DNA of 64,000 bases from Streptococcus himalayensis (GCF_001708305.1 NZ_CP016953.1:1011501-1075500), one strand, 5' to 3'; positions 41,989 through 53,849 are shown, counted from the first letter of the stretch. Numbers and translations are program-made. Notes: generated by a model not told the origin, from the letters alone.

Positions 41989-44370
41989 ATGCGTGTTGCA
42001 AAAGTGATTGTGGATGTTCCTTTGATGCAGACCGACAAACCCTACCATTATGGTGTTCCCGATGAATGGCTGGAGTGGCTGGAGATCGGCATGCGGGTTC
42101 ATGTGCCGTTTGGAAAGGGAAATCGCTTGATTCAAGGAATAGTGGTGGGTTTTTCAGATGAAGTAAAAGAAACACTTAAACCTATCGCTGAAGTCTTGGA
42201 TTTTTCTCCTGTGTTGAATACGGAGCAGTTGTGGCTGGCAGATGAGCTGAGAAAGACTGTTTTTTCTTATAAAATCACCCTCTTGAAGGCTATGTTGCCT
42301 AGTTTCTTGAATTCGAGTTATGATAAATTGTTATTCAAAGAAGAGGGCTTGTCTGAGTTAGATGACAAAGAGATTTTCCAAAATCAAGAGAGCATTCGTT
42401 TTTCTTCTCTCGATGTGGTCTTACAAGCTCGAGTGATGCGGTTGGTGCGGCAAGGTGTCATTCGATTGGAGTATCAAGCGGTTGACCAAAAGCATATCAA
42501 GATCGAACATTGGTATCAGGTACATGCAGAAGATTTAGCTAGGGTCGTATTTTCCAATCGTGCGAAGAAGCGTCAGGAATTGCAAAGGTATTTGTTAGAA
42601 CATAGGGAAGAGGGAAATGTAGCGAAGCTTCGGAAGACATTTTCTCGTGAAGTGGTCAATCACTTTATTTCGGAAGGTTTTCTCAGTCTGTTCGAACGTG
42701 AAGTTGAACGCTCCAGTGCTTATTTTGAGGATATTGCCTCAACAACGGCTCTTGTTTTAAATGATGAGCAAGCCAAGGTTGTTAAAAACGTTGTGGAAAA
42801 GATTGGAACCACTTCTTCTCCTTTTTTGTTGGAGGGGATTACGGGAAGTGGCAAAACAGAAGTTTATCTTCAAATTATTGAGGAAACCTTGAAGCGTGGT
42901 AAGACTGCCATTGTTTTGGTGCCAGAGATTTCCCTGACCCCACAGATGACCAATCGCTTTATCGGGCGTTTTGGGAAAAAGGTGGCTATTTTGCACTCGG
43001 GTTTATCCAAGGGCGAAAAATACGATGAGTGGCGTAAGGTCGAACGTGGTGAAGCTCAAGTCGTTGTAGGGGCTCGCTCGGCTATTTTTGCCCCCTTGAA
43101 ACAAATTGGAGCCATTATCATTGATGAAGAGCATGAGGCGACCTATAAGCAGGATTCGAATCCTCGCTACCATGCACGGGATGTGGCTATTTTGCGGGCA
43201 CAATATAATCAAGCCGTCCTAGTCTTAGGCTCTGCGACGCCGAGTTTAGAAAGTCGTGCCAGAGCAGGCAAGGGAGTATATGAGTTTTTACAGTTGACAA
43301 GAAGAGCCAATCCAATGGCACGTGTGCCTGCTGTGGAAGTGATCGATTTTAGGGATTACATTGGTCAGCAAGAGGCTAGTAATTTCACACCGGTTTTGAT
43401 TGAGGCCATTCGCGACCGTTTAGAGAGACGAGAGCAGATTGTATTGATGCTCAATCGGCGGGGCTATTCTTCCTTTGTCATGTGTCGAGAATGCGGAACG
43501 GTGGATACTTGCCCCAACTGTGATATTTCCTTGACCCTTCATATGGATACCAAGACGATGAATTGCCATTATTGTGGATTTTTTAAAGAAATTCCTAAGC
43601 TTTGTTCTCAATGTAGCAGTTCGAGTATCCGCTACTATGGCTCAGGTACCCAGAAGGCCTACGATGAGTTAGCAGAGATTTTTCCAGAAGCTAGGATTTT
43701 ACGGATGGATGTCGATACGACACGGAAAAAAGGAAGTCATGAGACGATTTTAGAGGCTTTTGGCAATGGCGAAGCCGATATTTTATTGGGAACTCAGATG
43801 ATTGCGAAGGGCTTGGATTTTCCAAATGTGACCTTAGTGGGTGTGTTAAATGCTGATACAGCTTTGAATTTACCTGATTTTCGTTCCTCAGAGCGAACTT
43901 TTCAGCTCCTGACTCAGGTGGCTGGTCGTGCGGGGCGAGCAGAAAAAGAGGGGCGAGTTTTGATTCAAACTTACAATCCCCAGCATTATGCCATTTCTTT
44001 TGCCAGGGCTCAGGATTATGAAGGATTTTACGCTTATGAAATGGGCATTCGCAGAAAGCTAGGCTATCCGCCTTACTACTATACGATAGGGATTACCCTG
44101 TCAAACAAAAGCGAGGAAGAGGTTATCAAACGAGCTTATCAAGTGATGGCTATTTTGCAAAGTGGTCTATCTGAGCAAATTCAAATTTTAGGGCCAACGC
44201 CTAAACCGATTGCACGAACGCATAATCTCTACCATTATCAGATTATTCTCAAGTATCGGTTTGAAGATGAGTTGGCTGCAACCTTGAATCGCGTGTTGGA
44301 TTTTAGTCAAGAGAAGGCTAACAAAGATTTGCGTTTGATGATTGATCAAGAGCCACAGCAGTTTATGTGA
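41989..44370 (+). CDS. priA: Primosomal protein N', replication-restart helicase PriA
   Basis: A 793-residue superfamily 2 helicase that reloads the replisome at stalled forks. The start at 41989 has AGGAGGTG upstream and gives [21 protein letters not shown]; a frame open from 41935 has no such site. The N-terminal DNA-binding domain is followed by Walker [16 protein letters not shown] in [13 protein letters not shown], and the zinc-binding Cys array [14 protein letters not shown]...CHYCG...CSQCSS. The helicase C-terminal motifs include [20 protein letters not shown] and [11 protein letters not shown]. It sits upstream of fmt by 22 bp. Confidence 0.96.
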   Translation: MRVAKVIVDVPLMQTDKPYHYGVPDEWLEWLEIGMRVHVPFGKGNRLIQGIVVGFSDEVKETLKPIAEVLDFSPVLNTEQLWLADELRKTVFSYKITLLKAMLPSFLNSSYDKLLFKEEGLSELDDKEIFQNQESIRFSSLDVVLQARVMRLVRQGVIRLEYQAVDQKHIKIEHWYQVHAEDLARVVFSNRAKKRQELQRYLLEHREEGNVAKLRKTFSREVVNHFISEGFLSLFEREVERSSAYFEDIASTTALVLNDEQAKVVKNVVEKIGTTSSPFLLEGITGSGKTEVYLQIIEETLKRGKTAIVLVPEISLTPQMTNRFIGRFGKKVAILHSGLSKGEKYDEWRKVERGEAQVVVGARSAIFAPLKQIGAIIIDEEHEATYKQDSNPRYHARDVAILRAQYNQAVLVLGSATPSLESRARAGKGVYEFLQLTRRANPMARVPAVEVIDFRDYIGQQEASNFTPVLIEAIRDRLERREQIVLMLNRRGYSSFVMCRECGTVDTCPNCDISLTLHMDTKTMNCHYCGFFKEIPKLCSQCSSSSIRYYGSGTQKAYDELAEIFPEARILRMDVDTTRKKGSHETILEAFGNGEADILLGTQMIAKGLDFPNVTLVGVLNADTALNLPDFRSSERTFQLLTQVAGRAGRAEKEGRVLIQTYNPQHYAISFARAQDYEGFYAYEMGIRRKLGYPPYYYTIGITLSNKSEEEVIKRAYQVMAILQSGLSEQIQILGPTPKPIARTHNLYHYQIILKYRFEDELAATLNRVLDFSQEKANKDLRLMIDQEPQQFM

Positions 44371-44392
44371 GAATAGAAAGGATTACACAAGG

Positions 44393-45328
44393 ATGACAAA
44401 ATTGATTTTTATGGGGACACCTGCATTTTCAGCAACAGTGCTAAAAGGCTTGTTAGGAGATGATCAGTATGAGATTCTAGCGGTGGTGACCCAGCCAGAT
44501 CGTGCGGTCGGCAGAAAAAAAGAAATTCGAGTGACACCTGTCAAAGAAGTAGCTTTGGCACATAACCTACCAGTTTACCAACCAGAAAAATTATCTGGTA
44601 GTCCAGAATTAGACGCATTGATGTCGCTAGGTGCAGATGGCATTGTCACCGCAGCATTTGGGCAATTTTTACCGACAAAATTGTTGAATAGTGTCCATTT
44701 TGCAGTCAATGTCCATGCTTCTCTTCTTCCCAAATACCGTGGTGGAGCACCGATTCATTATGCCCTTATCAATGGAGAGAGCGAGGCTGGTGTGACCCTT
44801 ATGGAGATGGTCAAGGAAATGGATGCTGGTGACATGATTGCCAAGCGTGCTATTCCAATTACAGACGAGGACAATGTCGGGACCTTGTTTGAGAAGTTGG
44901 CAGTTGTAGGTCGTGATTTATTGCTCGAAAATCTTCCTGCTTATGTAGCGGGAGAGTTAAAACCAGAAGCACAAGATCCAAGCCAAGTGACCTTTTCGCC
45001 CAATATTAGCCCAGAAGAAGAGCGACTTGATTGGACTAAGACCAATCGACAAATCTTTAATCATATTCGTGGAATGTACCCATGGCCGGTAGCCCATACC
45101 TTATTAAAGGGGGAACGCTTTAAGATTTATGAAGCTAGGCTTGCAGAAGGTTCTGGAAGACCAGGGGAAATCATTGCACTTTCTAAAAAGGAATTAGTGG
45201 TGGCGACAGGTCAGGGAGCCATTGCTCTAAAAACAGTTCAGCCAGCAGGCAAGCCTAGAATGGGGATTGCAGATTTTCTAAATGGATTTGGCCGTAAACT
45301 AGCAGTAGGAGATCGATTTGGTGAATAA
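44393..45328 (+). CDS. fmt: Methionyl-tRNA formyltransferase
   Basis: A 311-residue enzyme that formylates initiator Met-tRNA. I start it at 44393 ([21 protein letters not shown]), with AAGG just upstream, which gives the normal family length. The N-terminal Rossmann fold includes the active-site segment [24 protein letters not shown] and DAGDMI. The C-terminal tRNA-binding barrel follows from about residue 205. It overlaps the start of rsmB by a few bases. Confidence 0.97.
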   Translation: MTKLIFMGTPAFSATVLKGLLGDDQYEILAVVTQPDRAVGRKKEIRVTPVKEVALAHNLPVYQPEKLSGSPELDALMSLGADGIVTAAFGQFLPTKLLNSVHFAVNVHASLLPKYRGGAPIHYALINGESEAGVTLMEMVKEMDAGDMIAKRAIPITDEDNVGTLFEKLAVVGRDLLLENLPAYVAGELKPEAQDPSQVTFSPNISPEEERLDWTKTNRQIFNHIRGMYPWPVAHTLLKGERFKIYEARLAEGSGRPGEIIALSKKELVVATGQGAIALKTVQPAGKPRMGIADFLNGFGRKLAVGDRFGE

Positions 45329-46628
45329 AAAAGATACAGCACGATCGCTTGCTTTAAAGCTTTTAGGACAGGTTTTTGATGAGGGAGCCTATTCCAATTT
45401 GGCTCTCCAGCAAGCTCTATCCTCATCGAATTTATCCGAAAAAGATAAGGGACTGGTGACAGAGTTGGTTTATGGGACGGTGATGCGAAAAATCACTCTG
45501 GAATGGTATCTGGCACATGTGATTGAGGACCGAGATAAACTGGATTCTTGGGTCTATTACCTGCTCATGATGAGCCTGTATCAGATGCTCTACTTGGACA
45601 AAATTCCCAACCACGCGATTGTCAACGAAGCGGTCGAGCTGGCCAAAAAAAGTCGTGGGACTGATCGATTTGTGAATGCCATTTTAAGGAAATTAATCGA
45701 TACGGAATTACCAGACCCTGCGACCATTAAACGAAAAAATAAACGCTTATCCATTCAGTATTCCTTGCCTGTTTGGCTCGTGAAAAAGCTGATAGAGGAA
45801 TACGGCGAAGAACGGGCTATTATGATTTTCGAGAGCTTATTGGTACGAAATAAAGCAAGTGTCCGTGTCACAAATCCAGACGATGTAGAAACAATAAAAC
45901 AAGAAACGAATGCAGAAACTTCTCTCTTGTCAGCGGTTGGTTTAGTCAAATCCAGTGGTCATTTTGCAGGGACAGCTGCCTTTCAAGAAGGACGGATTAC
46001 GATTCAGGATGAAAGTAGCCAACTCGTTGCACCGACCCTTGCTCTTCAAGGAGAAGAAACGGTGCTAGATGCCTGTGCAGCTCCGGGTGGTAAGACCACG
46101 CATATTGCCAGCTATTTGACCACGGGAACAGTGACAGCTCTTGATTTGTACGACCATAAACTAGCCTTGATTGAGCAAAATGCCCAGCGACTAGGTGTGG
46201 CGGATAAAGTCATGACGAAAAAGCTAGACGCTAGAGAAGTCTTTGAAGCATTTGGTGCAGATGCCTTTGACAAAATTTTAGTTGATGCTCCTTGCTCTGG
46301 TATTGGGCTGCTGCGTCGCAAACCAGACATCAAATACAATAAGGAAACGGCAGATTTTACCCGTTTGCAGGAAATTCAGCTAGAGATATTAAACAATGTT
46401 TGTCAAAGTGTGCGAAAAGGTGGTATAATAACCTATAGTACCTGTACGATTATCTCAGAAGAAAATATGCAGGTGGTCAAACAATTTTTAACAGACCATC
46501 CAGCATTTGAACAGGTAAAACTCGAGCATGACAGACAGGATATTGTAAAAGATGGTTGCATTCTCATCACCCCTGAACTCTATGGAAGTGATGGCTTCTT
46601 TATCAGCCAATTTAAACGAATCGTCTAA
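45321..46628 (+). CDS. rsmB: 16S rRNA m5C967 methyltransferase RsmB (Sun)
   Basis: A 435-residue RNA cytosine-5-methyltransferase acting on 16S rRNA. An N-terminal NusB-like RNA-binding domain (to about residue 130, with [12 protein letters not shown]) is followed by a SAM domain with [16 protein letters not shown], the [17 protein letters not shown] motif IV Cys and the TYSTCTI motif VI catalytic Cys. The GTG at 45321 is chosen, about 10 bp after AGGAG; a TTG at 45318 is an alternative. It overlaps the fmt stop. Confidence 0.95.
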   Translation: MNKKDTARSLALKLLGQVFDEGAYSNLALQQALSSSNLSEKDKGLVTELVYGTVMRKITLEWYLAHVIEDRDKLDSWVYYLLMMSLYQMLYLDKIPNHAIVNEAVELAKKSRGTDRFVNAILRKLIDTELPDPATIKRKNKRLSIQYSLPVWLVKKLIEEYGEERAIMIFESLLVRNKASVRVTNPDDVETIKQETNAETSLLSAVGLVKSSGHFAGTAAFQEGRITIQDESSQLVAPTLALQGEETVLDACAAPGGKTTHIASYLTTGTVTALDLYDHKLALIEQNAQRLGVADKVMTKKLDAREVFEAFGADAFDKILVDAPCSGIGLLRRKPDIKYNKETADFTRLQEIQLEILNNVCQSVRKGGIITYSTCTIISEENMQVVKQFLTDHPAFEQVKLEHDRQDIVKDGCILITPELYGSDGFFISQFKRIV

Positions 46629-46646
46629 TAGGAGGACAAAACGAGT

Positions 46647-47387
46647 ATGGAAATTGCATTACTAACAGACGTTGGGCAGAAACGCACCAACAATCAAGAT
46701 TATGTGAATCAATTTGTCAATCGTGCAGGAATGAGCATGGTGATCTTAGCTGATGGCATGGGCGGTCATCGTGCAGGAAATATTGCTAGTGAGATGGCAG
46801 TCACCGATCTAGGTGCAGCTTGGGTCAATACACAGATTTCTACCATTAACGAAGTTCGGGAATGGTTTGCCCACCACATCGAAGAAGAAAATCAAAAAAT
46901 TCATCAATTTGGTCAAGATGAGGCCTATAAAGGCATGGGAACAACTCTTGAAGCTCTTGCCATTATTGGCAATCAAGCGATTTATGCCCATATTGGTGAT
47001 TCACGGATTGGCTTGATTCGTGGAGAAAACTACACACAATTAACCAGCGATCATTCGCTTGTTAACGCTCTATTAAAAGCCGGTCAGTTGACGCCAGAAG
47101 AGGCAGAGCGACATCCGCAACGCAATATCATTACCCAGTCTATTGGGCAAAAAGATGAGGTAGAACCAGACGTTGGTATGGTCAGTCTAGATATTGGTGA
47201 CTATCTTGTATTAAACAGCGATGGTCTCTCCAATATGATTTCAGATAGTGAAATTTATGATATTGTGACCAGCGATATTAGCTTGGCGGACAAGGCAGAG
47301 ACCCTGATTCGCTTTGCCAATAATGCTGGTGGGCTGGATAATATCACCGTAGCCCTTGTTCACGTGACTGAGGAGGACTTGGCATGA
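46647..47387 (+). CDS. stp: PPM-type Ser/Thr protein phosphatase (Stp1/PhpP)
   Basis: A 246-residue manganese-dependent phosphatase that reverses phosphorylation by the adjacent kinase. Metal-binding motifs are visible: [14 protein letters not shown] near the N-terminus, [25 protein letters not shown] and GGLDNITV near the C-terminus. The start follows AGGAGG. Its stop overlaps the kinase start by 4 bp (ATGA), so the pair is translationally coupled. In streptococci the pair controls cell-wall synthesis and division. Confidence 0.96.
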   Translation: MEIALLTDVGQKRTNNQDYVNQFVNRAGMSMVILADGMGGHRAGNIASEMAVTDLGAAWVNTQISTINEVREWFAHHIEEENQKIHQFGQDEAYKGMGTTLEALAIIGNQAIYAHIGDSRIGLIRGENYTQLTSDHSLVNALLKAGQLTPEEAERHPQRNIITQSIGQKDEVEPDVGMVSLDIGDYLVLNSDGLSNMISDSEIYDIVTSDISLADKAETLIRFANNAGGLDNITVALVHVTEEDLA

Positions 47388-49258
47388 TTCAAGTCGGCAA
47401 AATTTTTGCTGGACGGTATCGAATCATCAAGCAAATAGGCCGTGGGGGGATGGCAGATGTCTATCTCGCTAAGGATCTTATTTTAGATGGACAAGAGGTT
47501 GCGGTAAAGGTTCTTAGGACCAATTACCAGACCGATCCGATTGCAGTGGCACGCTTTCAACGTGAAGCCCGTGCCATGGCAGATTTGGATCACCCGCATA
47601 TCGTTCGGATAACGGACATTGGAGAAGAAGACGGTCAACAGTATCTTGCAATGGAATATGTGGAAGGACTGGATTTAAAACGTTATATTAAAGACCGAGG
47701 CTATCTAACTAATGAAGAAGCAGTTCGGATTATGGGGCAAATTCTCTTAGCTATGCGTTTGGCACATACGAGAGGTATTGTTCACAGAGATTTGAAACCG
47801 CAAAATGTCTTGTTGACACCTGATGGCAATGCCAAGGTGACCGACTTTGGGATTGCAGTGGCATTTGCAGAAACCAGTTTGACGCAGACCAATTCGATGC
47901 TGGGGTCTGTCCATTACTTGTCTCCAGAGCAAGCACGTGGCTCCAAAGCAACGGTTCAAAGCGATATCTATGCGATGGGAATTATTTTCTACGAGATGTT
48001 AACCGGTCATATTCCTTATGATGGGGATAGTGCTGTTACCATTGCTCTTCAGCATTTTCAAAAACCGCTCCCTTCCATCATCAGCGAAAATCCTCGTGTA
48101 CCACAAGCTTTGGAAAATGTCGTGATTAAGGCAACGGCCAAGAAATTACCAGACCGCTACCAGTCGGTAGCAGAGATGTATGTCGATTTATCGAGTAGCC
48201 TTTCTTATGAGCGACGAACGGAAGCTAGACTTCTCTTTGATGATGCCGGAAAAGCAGATACCAAAACTTTACCAAAAATGCCCCAGCCTCCTTTGCAAGA
48301 AGCGTCAGCAAGAGTGGCACAAACAGAACCAACGACACCGAATAAGGCTCCGATTTCGCCAAATTTGTCCAGTAAGCCTAAGAAAAAACGTCGCTTACGA
48401 ACAAGATACAAGGTGTTGATGTTAGCAGTTTTCTTGGTTTTAGCAGCCTTAGGTGCGTTAATCTGGTTAAGCCCATCCAGTACTACGGTCCCAGAAGTCA
48501 ATGGCCAGACTGTTGCCCAGGCTCGCTCAGCCATTGAAGAGGCGGGCTTAAAGGTCGGTAAAGAAAAAACAGAAAAGCATGATGACATTGCTGCTGGGAC
48601 AGTCATTCGAACAGAACCCAAGGCAGGGACCCAACGTCGCGAAGGAACCAGTGTTGATTTAGTGATTTCAGAGGGGCCAGATACCTTTTCTATAGCCAAT
48701 TATATCGGTTGGAAAAAGACAGATGTCATCAATGACTTGGTTCAAAATCACAAGATTTCACAAGAAGTCATTCGAATTGAAGAAGTAGAGACCAATGATT
48801 ATGAAGCTGGAACGGTCATTGAACAAACGCCAGAAGCACGAACGATTTATAATCGAGCAGATAAACAGCGTATTACGCTGCGTGTCGCAAAAGAAATGGC
48901 CAATACCAGCATGCCAAGTTATCTTGGGTCCAGCTACGAATTTGCTGTGCAAAATTTAACACAAATTCTGGGAGTTAAGGAAGCAAATATCGAAAGACGA
49001 ACAACGGCCAATCCAGATGATAATCCTTATGGATATGCGGCAGGTTTGATTGTCAAACAAACGCCAGACGTTAATGCGAACTTTAGCCTAAAGAGTGCAC
49101 GAATCGTTCTTTATATTTACGAACCGAAAGAAGATCCTTCTACCGCTCATTCAGAATCCAGCAGTCGTTCCTCTAGTGAACGCCGCAGTAACTCAAGTAC
49201 AGAAGAGAGCAGTGATACGCAACCTTCTTCCACGGTATCGTCTAGCACGATTGAATAA
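47384..49258 (+). CDS. stkP: PASTA-domain Ser/Thr protein kinase (StkP/PknB)
   Basis: A 624-residue membrane receptor kinase that senses peptidoglycan and controls division. The kinase domain has a Gly loop GRGGMADV (19-26), Lys42 in [14 protein letters not shown] with catalytic Asp136, and DFG (154-156). A Pro/Thr/Lys-rich juxtamembrane part precedes one membrane helix (about 343-362). Three extracellular PASTA units follow (about 368-432, 433-504 and 505-577), one fewer than pneumococcal StkP, and then a Ser/Thr-rich tail. GpsB and MapZ, both in this window, are known partners or substrates in related species. Confidence 0.96.
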   Translation: MIQVGKIFAGRYRIIKQIGRGGMADVYLAKDLILDGQEVAVKVLRTNYQTDPIAVARFQREARAMADLDHPHIVRITDIGEEDGQQYLAMEYVEGLDLKRYIKDRGYLTNEEAVRIMGQILLAMRLAHTRGIVHRDLKPQNVLLTPDGNAKVTDFGIAVAFAETSLTQTNSMLGSVHYLSPEQARGSKATVQSDIYAMGIIFYEMLTGHIPYDGDSAVTIALQHFQKPLPSIISENPRVPQALENVVIKATAKKLPDRYQSVAEMYVDLSSSLSYERRTEARLLFDDAGKADTKTLPKMPQPPLQEASARVAQTEPTTPNKAPISPNLSSKPKKKRRLRTRYKVLMLAVFLVLAALGALIWLSPSSTTVPEVNGQTVAQARSAIEEAGLKVGKEKTEKHDDIAAGTVIRTEPKAGTQRREGTSVDLVISEGPDTFSIANYIGWKKTDVINDLVQNHKISQEVIRIEEVETNDYEAGTVIEQTPEARTIYNRADKQRITLRVAKEMANTSMPSYLGSSYEFAVQNLTQILGVKEANIERRTTANPDDNPYGYAAGLIVKQTPDVNANFSLKSARIVLYIYEPKEDPSTAHSESSSRSSSERRSNSSTEESSDTQPSSTVSSSTIE

Positions 49259-49265
49259 GAAATCC

Positions 49266-49300
49266 TAAAAAGAATTGGGTGGCTGCCCAGTTCTTTTTGT
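49266..49300 (+). terminator. Terminator after stkP
   Basis: AAAAAGAA-TTGGG pairs with CCCAG-TTCTTTTT around a short loop, ending in T residues. Confidence 0.8.
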
Positions 49301-49333
49301 AATTTCTGCTAGAGTAGTCCGGTAATCGATGTA

Positions 49334-49536
49334 GTGCTCTATAAAAATCAACCTCTGACTAGGTTCTACAATTAAGAATTGTGGAAGGTGTAGATAAAAC
49401 TAGGGTAGCTTGTGTCCTAAAAACTGCTGGTAGAACTAGAGTTCAGCTGAGTATTATTTCATAATCCTTATTTCCAACGAGTTTGGGAGAAACCAAGGTG
49501 AGTTAACAACGTCAGATTTTGAAGGGTGACGAGTAC
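49334..49536. repeat. Type A RUP-like element, intact copy in reverse orientation
   Basis: On the minus strand it begins GTACTCGTCACCCTTCAAAA and ends TTTTTATAGAGCAC; inside the ends, CAAAATCTGAC and GTCAGAGGTTG form the inverted repeat. It contains the family core TTTTAGGACACAAGCTA (minus strand of 49406-49422), the palindromic CCTTCCACAATTCTTAATTGT and GGAAATAAGGATTATG. It lies between the stkP terminator and the liaF promoter and has no coding capacity. Remaining sequence up to liaF (49537-49650) shows nothing else. Confidence 0.75.
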
Positions 49537-49657
49537 AAAAAAATTAACTATCATTTTTCAGTATTTAGCGTGTTCATAATTTATAACAGTGAGGCTAGAT
49601 TTGACAGATGCAAAGTTAGTGATTTCCTACTTCAGAAGGAGGAAAAATCATAGAATT

Positions 49658-49667
49658 TTGATACAAT
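49658..49667 (+). promoter_or_regulatory. Extended -10 promoter of liaFSR
   Basis: TGATACAAT (TGn plus TACAAT at 49662-49667) lies 21 bp before liaF, with no good -35. Weak promoters of this kind are often activator-dependent. A LiaR site was not identified with confidence. Confidence 0.55.
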
Positions 49668-49688
49668 AGAGGGAGAAAGGATACGGAT

Positions 49689-50387
49689 ATGCGGAAATTG
49701 CAATTTTTTCTATTGGTTGAGGCGATTTTATTAAGCCTTGCACTGGTAACGATTTTATCGGGGCATTTTTCGCGATTGCTCCTCTTTTTGGTTCTCTTTC
49801 TGTTGTTTGTTTATTACTATTTTGGCAAGCAAAAAACAAATGTATTATTGGTTGGTTCCAGTTTATTGCTCTTTTTTGCCATGATGCTCAATCCCTTTGT
49901 CATTGCTGCCATGCTATTTGCCCTTGTGTATGGGATGATTGTGGCTGCTCCTTATCTTTATAAGGAAGATACGACGACTGACCTAGTATTTGAGGATACT
50001 CTTGGAAAAAAGACGGAGAAAAATCGTTGGCTAGGAAATTTGCATCATTTTGCAGAGCAAAAGCAGTGCCGATTTGACGATATTAATCTGTTTCGTTTCG
50101 CCGGACAGGACACGATTCATCTGGAAAAAATCATCGTTGCCCAGCATGATAATGTGATTATCCTACGAAAAATAGCTGGGAATACAAAAATTATCCTACC
50201 GGTGGATGTCGGGGTTCGTTTAAATGTCAATCATCTTTATGGAGAATTGACCTTCTTGGATCAGCCCGTCTATGACCTCCGCAATGAAAATCTAACGCTT
50301 ACGACGCCAGACTTTGAAACAGCTAATAAGACTGTCAAGATTGTTCTTGCGACCTTTGTAGGAAATGTAGAGGTGGTGAGACGATGA
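49689..50387 (+). CDS. liaF: Membrane inhibitor of the LiaRS system, LiaF
   Basis: A 232-residue membrane protein that holds the LiaS kinase inactive until the cell envelope is stressed. The first 95 residues hold about four closely packed membrane helices. The C-terminal half is a soluble DUF2154-type domain with FRFAGQDTIHLEKIIVAQHDNV and the repeated hydrophobic pattern IILPVDVGVRLNVNHLYGELTFL. Start follows GGGAGAAAGG. It overlaps liaS by 4 bp. Confidence 0.94.
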   Translation: MRKLQFFLLVEAILLSLALVTILSGHFSRLLLFLVLFLLFVYYYFGKQKTNVLLVGSSLLLFFAMMLNPFVIAAMLFALVYGMIVAAPYLYKEDTTTDLVFEDTLGKKTEKNRWLGNLHHFAEQKQCRFDDINLFRFAGQDTIHLEKIIVAQHDNVIILRKIAGNTKIILPVDVGVRLNVNHLYGELTFLDQPVYDLRNENLTLTTPDFETANKTVKIVLATFVGNVEVVRR

Positions 50388-51400
50388 AAAAAGCCTACTA
50401 TGCTTTAACCTCGATTTATATCTTTTTGGTGATTGGCTTTTTACTTTACTATCTGTTTAATCTTTTTGGACTGGATTGGGCTTTTATTGTTGGGGATTTG
50501 GAGCGGATAGAAAAGTTTGTTTTCTTCATGTGTGTGGTAACCCTGTCCTTGGCTTGTTTGATTTTTTTATTGATCAAAACCCTGCGTTATTTGCTATTTA
50601 GTCAAGTACAAACAAATTTACAGAGTATTCTTTCTGGGAAATCCTTAAAGTCCTTTGATGTGAGCGATGTGGACCAATCTTTTCAGGAATTGCGAGAGAA
50701 GTACCAAACTCTGGCTGAAAATGTGCAGAAGTCTGAAAATAAAGCCTTGCAGCTAGAGGAAGTGATTGTTGAAAAAGAACGCAAGCGTATTGCGCGAGAT
50801 TTACATGATACCGTGAGTCAAGAATTATTTGCAGCAACCATGATTTTATCCGGTGTCAAAGGTCAGGCAGGGAAAATAAGTCAGGAGCAACTTGGTCTGC
50901 AGTTAGATAGCGTTGCAGGATTATTAGATACAGCTCAAAAAGATTTGCGGATTTTGCTCCTTCATTTGCGTCCGATGGAGCTGGAAGGGCGGAGTTTGGT
51001 TGCCGGACTAGAGCTTATCTTAAAGGAATTGACAGATAAGAGCGAGATTGAGGTTCATTTCAAACACCGAGTGGAAGAAATTCCTAAGCAAGTAGAAGAG
51101 CATATTTTTCGGATTGCTCAGGAAATCATTAGCAATACGCTACGCCATGCTAATGCCTCTCGGTTAGATGTCTACCTTTATCAAATGGATCAAGAGCTGC
51201 AGTTGAAAATGGTTGATGATGGCATTGGCTTTGAACAAGGAAAGACCGATGAGCTAAGCTATGGATTGAAAAATATCGAGGAGCGAGTGCAGGACATGGC
51301 AGGTGAGTTGCAACTACTGACAGCTCCCAAGCAAGGAGTATCCATCGCTATACGAGTACCATTGTGGAAAGGGAAAAATCATGAAGATTTTATTGATTGA
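50384..51400 (+). CDS. liaS: Envelope-stress sensor histidine kinase LiaS
   Basis: A 338-residue sensor kinase with two membrane helices (about 9-28 and 46-70) and only a short outside loop, the intramembrane-sensing type. A HAMP-like linker is followed by a HisKA_3 domain with phospho-acceptor His141 in RKRIARDLHDTVSQELF. The HATPase domain holds EIISNTLRHANASRLDV (N box) and VDDGIGFEQG (G1 box). It overlaps liaF by 4 bp and liaR by 20 bp. Confidence 0.95.
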   Translation: MKKAYYALTSIYIFLVIGFLLYYLFNLFGLDWAFIVGDLERIEKFVFFMCVVTLSLACLIFLLIKTLRYLLFSQVQTNLQSILSGKSLKSFDVSDVDQSFQELREKYQTLAENVQKSENKALQLEEVIVEKERKRIARDLHDTVSQELFAATMILSGVKGQAGKISQEQLGLQLDSVAGLLDTAQKDLRILLLHLRPMELEGRSLVAGLELILKELTDKSEIEVHFKHRVEEIPKQVEEHIFRIAQEIISNTLRHANASRLDVYLYQMDQELQLKMVDDGIGFEQGKTDELSYGLKNIEERVQDMAGELQLLTAPKQGVSIAIRVPLWKGKNHEDFID

Positions 51401-52013
51401 CGATCATGAGATGGTCCGTCTGGGACTAAAAAGTTATTTGGATATGCAAGAAGATGTAGAAGTCATCGCGGAAGCTTCCAATGGCCGTGAAGGGGTGGAG
51501 AAAGCCTTGGAGTTTCGACCAGATGTGGTTGTGATGGATATTGTCATGCCAGAGATGGATGGGATTGAGGCAACCCTAGAGCTGCTTAAAAAATGGAAGG
51601 AAGCAAAGATTGTGATATTGACTTCTTACCTGGATAATGAAAAAATCTCTCCTGTCCTAGATGCGGGAGCTAGGGGCTATCTTCTGAAAACATCCAGTGC
51701 GGACACTATTTTGGCTGGTATTCGAAAAGTGGCGAAGGGAGAGCTAGCTATCGAGACCGAGGTGAAGAAAAAAGTAGAGAATCGGCGAAATCAGCTAGCC
51801 TTGCATGATGAGTTAACCGCACGAGAACGCGATATTCTAGGTCTGCTCGCAAAAGGGTATGAAAATCAACGGATTGCAGATGAACTGTTCATCTCTCTAA
51901 AAACGGTAAAAACCCATGTTTCTAATATTCTTGCGAAATTAGAGGTGAGTGACCGCACACAGGCAGTTGTCTATGCCTTTCAACATCATTTAGTGCCACA
52001 AGAAGAAATTTAA
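51381..52013 (+). CDS. liaR: Response regulator LiaR (NarL/LuxR type)
   Basis: A 210-residue transcription regulator activated by LiaS under lipid II-targeting stress. The receiver domain has acidic DDH near residue 8, phospho-Asp53 in [13 protein letters not shown], and a conserved Thr and Lys in ILTSY and LLKTSS. The LuxR-type helix-turn-helix is at about 143-200 ([40 protein letters not shown], described here as the recognition region). It completes the liaFSR operon. Confidence 0.95.
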   Translation: MKILLIDDHEMVRLGLKSYLDMQEDVEVIAEASNGREGVEKALEFRPDVVVMDIVMPEMDGIEATLELLKKWKEAKIVILTSYLDNEKISPVLDAGARGYLLKTSSADTILAGIRKVAKGELAIETEVKKKVENRRNQLALHDELTARERDILGLLAKGYENQRIADELFISLKTVKTHVSNILAKLEVSDRTQAVVYAFQHHLVPQEEI

Positions 52014-52014
52014 T

Positions 52015-52023
52015 GGTATAATA
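52015..52023 (+). promoter_or_regulatory. Extended -10 promoter of the HAD-cyclophilin gene
   Basis: TGGTATAAT (TGn plus consensus TATAAT, 52018-52023) starts right after the liaR stop and lies about 70 bp before the next start. Confidence 0.6.
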
Positions 52024-52089
52024 GAAAAAGCACGTTTTAACTATCGAAGGTTAATGTTCATAGAGTTAAGACGATTAGAGGGAGAAGGA

Positions 52090-53493
52090 ATGAACGCCAA
52101 ATTAAAATACAAAGCAAAGAAAATTAAACTGGTCTTTTTTGATATTGATGATACCTTGCGAGTGAAAGAAACTGGCTATATGCCCGAGTCGATTCAGACG
52201 GTTTTTAAGCAATTACAGGACAACGGAATCATGACGGGCATTGCCACAGGTCGAGCAGGCTTTGGTGTAGTTCCTGAAATCAAGGCTCTGAACCCAGATT
52301 TTTTGGTCACCTTAAATGGTGCTCATGTTGAAAATAAGAAGGGTGAGGCAATTTATCAACATATATTAGAAAAAGATTTGGTGGAAGAGTACGTCCACTG
52401 GGCAAAGGAAGTCGGGATTGATTATGGATTTATCAACAATGCTGAGGCAGCTTTGTCCAATCGCAACGAGATGATTAGCGAAGCCATGGATGTCATTTAT
52501 CAAGATTTACCAGTCAATCCAGATTTTTATCAGGAACAGGATGTTTATCAACTGTTTACATTTGAGAACCGAGGAGATAGCCTGGCGTTGAAGGATGATT
52601 TATCCGAACAGCTTCGTTTGGTTCGTTGGCATGAACACTCATCCGATGTTGTCGCTATTGACGGCTCAAAAGCAGTGGGTGTCGCCAAAGTAGTTGAGCA
52701 TTTGGGATTGAAACCAGAAAATGTCTTGGTTTTTGGAGATGGACTCAATGATTTGGAGCTATTTGATTACGCTGGGATGAGCATTGCAATGGGGCTTGCC
52801 CATGAGAAAGTCAAGGAGGCTGCAGATTATGTAACAGAGACGGTCGAAGAAGACGGTATTTTCAAAGCCTTGGAGCAGCTTGGCTTGGTTGAGGCAGAAT
52901 TGCAATTTCCTCAATTAGATGTGGAACATACAAAAGGGCCAGTAGCGACAATTCATACCAACCATGGAGAGTTGCGTATCAAGCTCTTTGCTGACCATGC
53001 TCCAAAAACAGTCGCAAACTTTGTAGCTCTAGCAAAAGATGGTTACTACGATGGTGTGATTTTCCACCGAATTATTGAAGATTTCATGATTCAAGGGGGA
53101 GATCCGACTGGTACTGGTATGGGTGGTGAGTCCATTTATGGAGAAGCTTTTGAAGATGAATTTTCACCAGAGTTATACAATATTCGCGGAGCCCTTTCCA
53201 TGGCCAATGCGGGACCAAATACCAATGGCAGTCAATTCTTTATTGTTCAGAACTCTTCTCTTCCTTACTCTAAAAAGGAATTAAGTCGCGGAGGTTGGCC
53301 TGAGGCTATTGCGGCTGTCTATGCAAAAGAAGGAGGAACTCCTCATCTGGATCGTCGTCATACGGTATTTGGCCAATTGATGGATGAAAAGTCTTATCAA
53401 ACACTCGATGCGATTGCAGCTGTGGAGACAGGAGCTATGGACAAACCTTTGGAAGACGTCATCATAGAAGGGATTGAAGTGATAGAGGCATGA
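52090..53493 (+). CDS. Fusion of a Cof-type HAD phosphatase and a cyclophilin-type prolyl isomerase
   Basis: A 467-residue two-domain cytosolic protein. The N-terminal part (about 12-275) is a HAD family IIB phosphatase with FFDIDDTL (nucleophile Asp18, Asp20), TGIATGRAG and [16 protein letters not shown]. The C-terminal part (about 287-467) is a cyclophilin with [21 protein letters not shown] and GSQFFIVQ. The start at 52090 follows GAGGGAGAAGG; an in-frame ATG at 52054 is less likely. The same fusion occurs in other streptococci, so this is not a sequencing artefact. Substrates of both halves are unknown. It overlaps the S1-domain gene by 4 bp. Confidence 0.94.
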   Translation: MNAKLKYKAKKIKLVFFDIDDTLRVKETGYMPESIQTVFKQLQDNGIMTGIATGRAGFGVVPEIKALNPDFLVTLNGAHVENKKGEAIYQHILEKDLVEEYVHWAKEVGIDYGFINNAEAALSNRNEMISEAMDVIYQDLPVNPDFYQEQDVYQLFTFENRGDSLALKDDLSEQLRLVRWHEHSSDVVAIDGSKAVGVAKVVEHLGLKPENVLVFGDGLNDLELFDYAGMSIAMGLAHEKVKEAADYVTETVEEDGIFKALEQLGLVEAELQFPQLDVEHTKGPVATIHTNHGELRIKLFADHAPKTVANFVALAKDGYYDGVIFHRIIEDFMIQGGDPTGTGMGGESIYGEAFEDEFSPELYNIRGALSMANAGPNTNGSQFFIVQNSSLPYSKKELSRGGWPEAIAAVYAKEGGTPHLDRRHTVFGQLMDEKSYQTLDAIAAVETGAMDKPLEDVIIEGIEVIEA

Positions 53494-53849
53494 AAATCGG
53501 TGATAAATTGACAGGAAAAATCACAGGAATTCAGCCTTACGGTGCCTTTGTTGAATTGGACAATCAAGTGGTAGGCTTGATTCACATCTCTGAGATTAAG
53601 ACAGGCTATATTGCAAATATTCATGAGTTGTTGCAACTTGGACAGGAAGTTCAGGTTCAAGTGGTCGATTTTGATGAATACACTCAAAAAGCTAGTTTAT
53701 CTATGCGAACGTTGGAAGAGGAAAAGCACAGACTTCCTCGTTATCACCGCTTCTCAAATGCTCATCATAAGTATGGCTTTGCCCCTCTGGCTAAACAGCT
53801 ACCGATTTGGATAGAGGAAAGCTTAACCTTCCTAAAAGAGAGACAATAG
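53490..53849 (+). CDS. cvfD: S1-domain RNA-binding protein (CvfD/YugI-like)
   Basis: A 119-residue protein with one S1 RNA-binding domain at residues 1-72 ([21 protein letters not shown], then LIHISEIK and [11 protein letters not shown]). A short C-terminal region rich in His and aromatic residues follows. Single-S1 proteins of this type (YugI; CvfD in pneumococcus) act as post-transcriptional regulators, sometimes ribosome-associated. The gene is coupled to the HAD-cyclophilin gene through a 4-bp ATGA overlap, the same pairing as in pneumococcus. Confidence 0.88.
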   Translation: MKIGDKLTGKITGIQPYGAFVELDNQVVGLIHISEIKTGYIANIHELLQLGQEVQVQVVDFDEYTQKASLSMRTLEEEKHRLPRYHRFSNAHHKYGFAPLAKQLPIWIEESLTFLKERQ

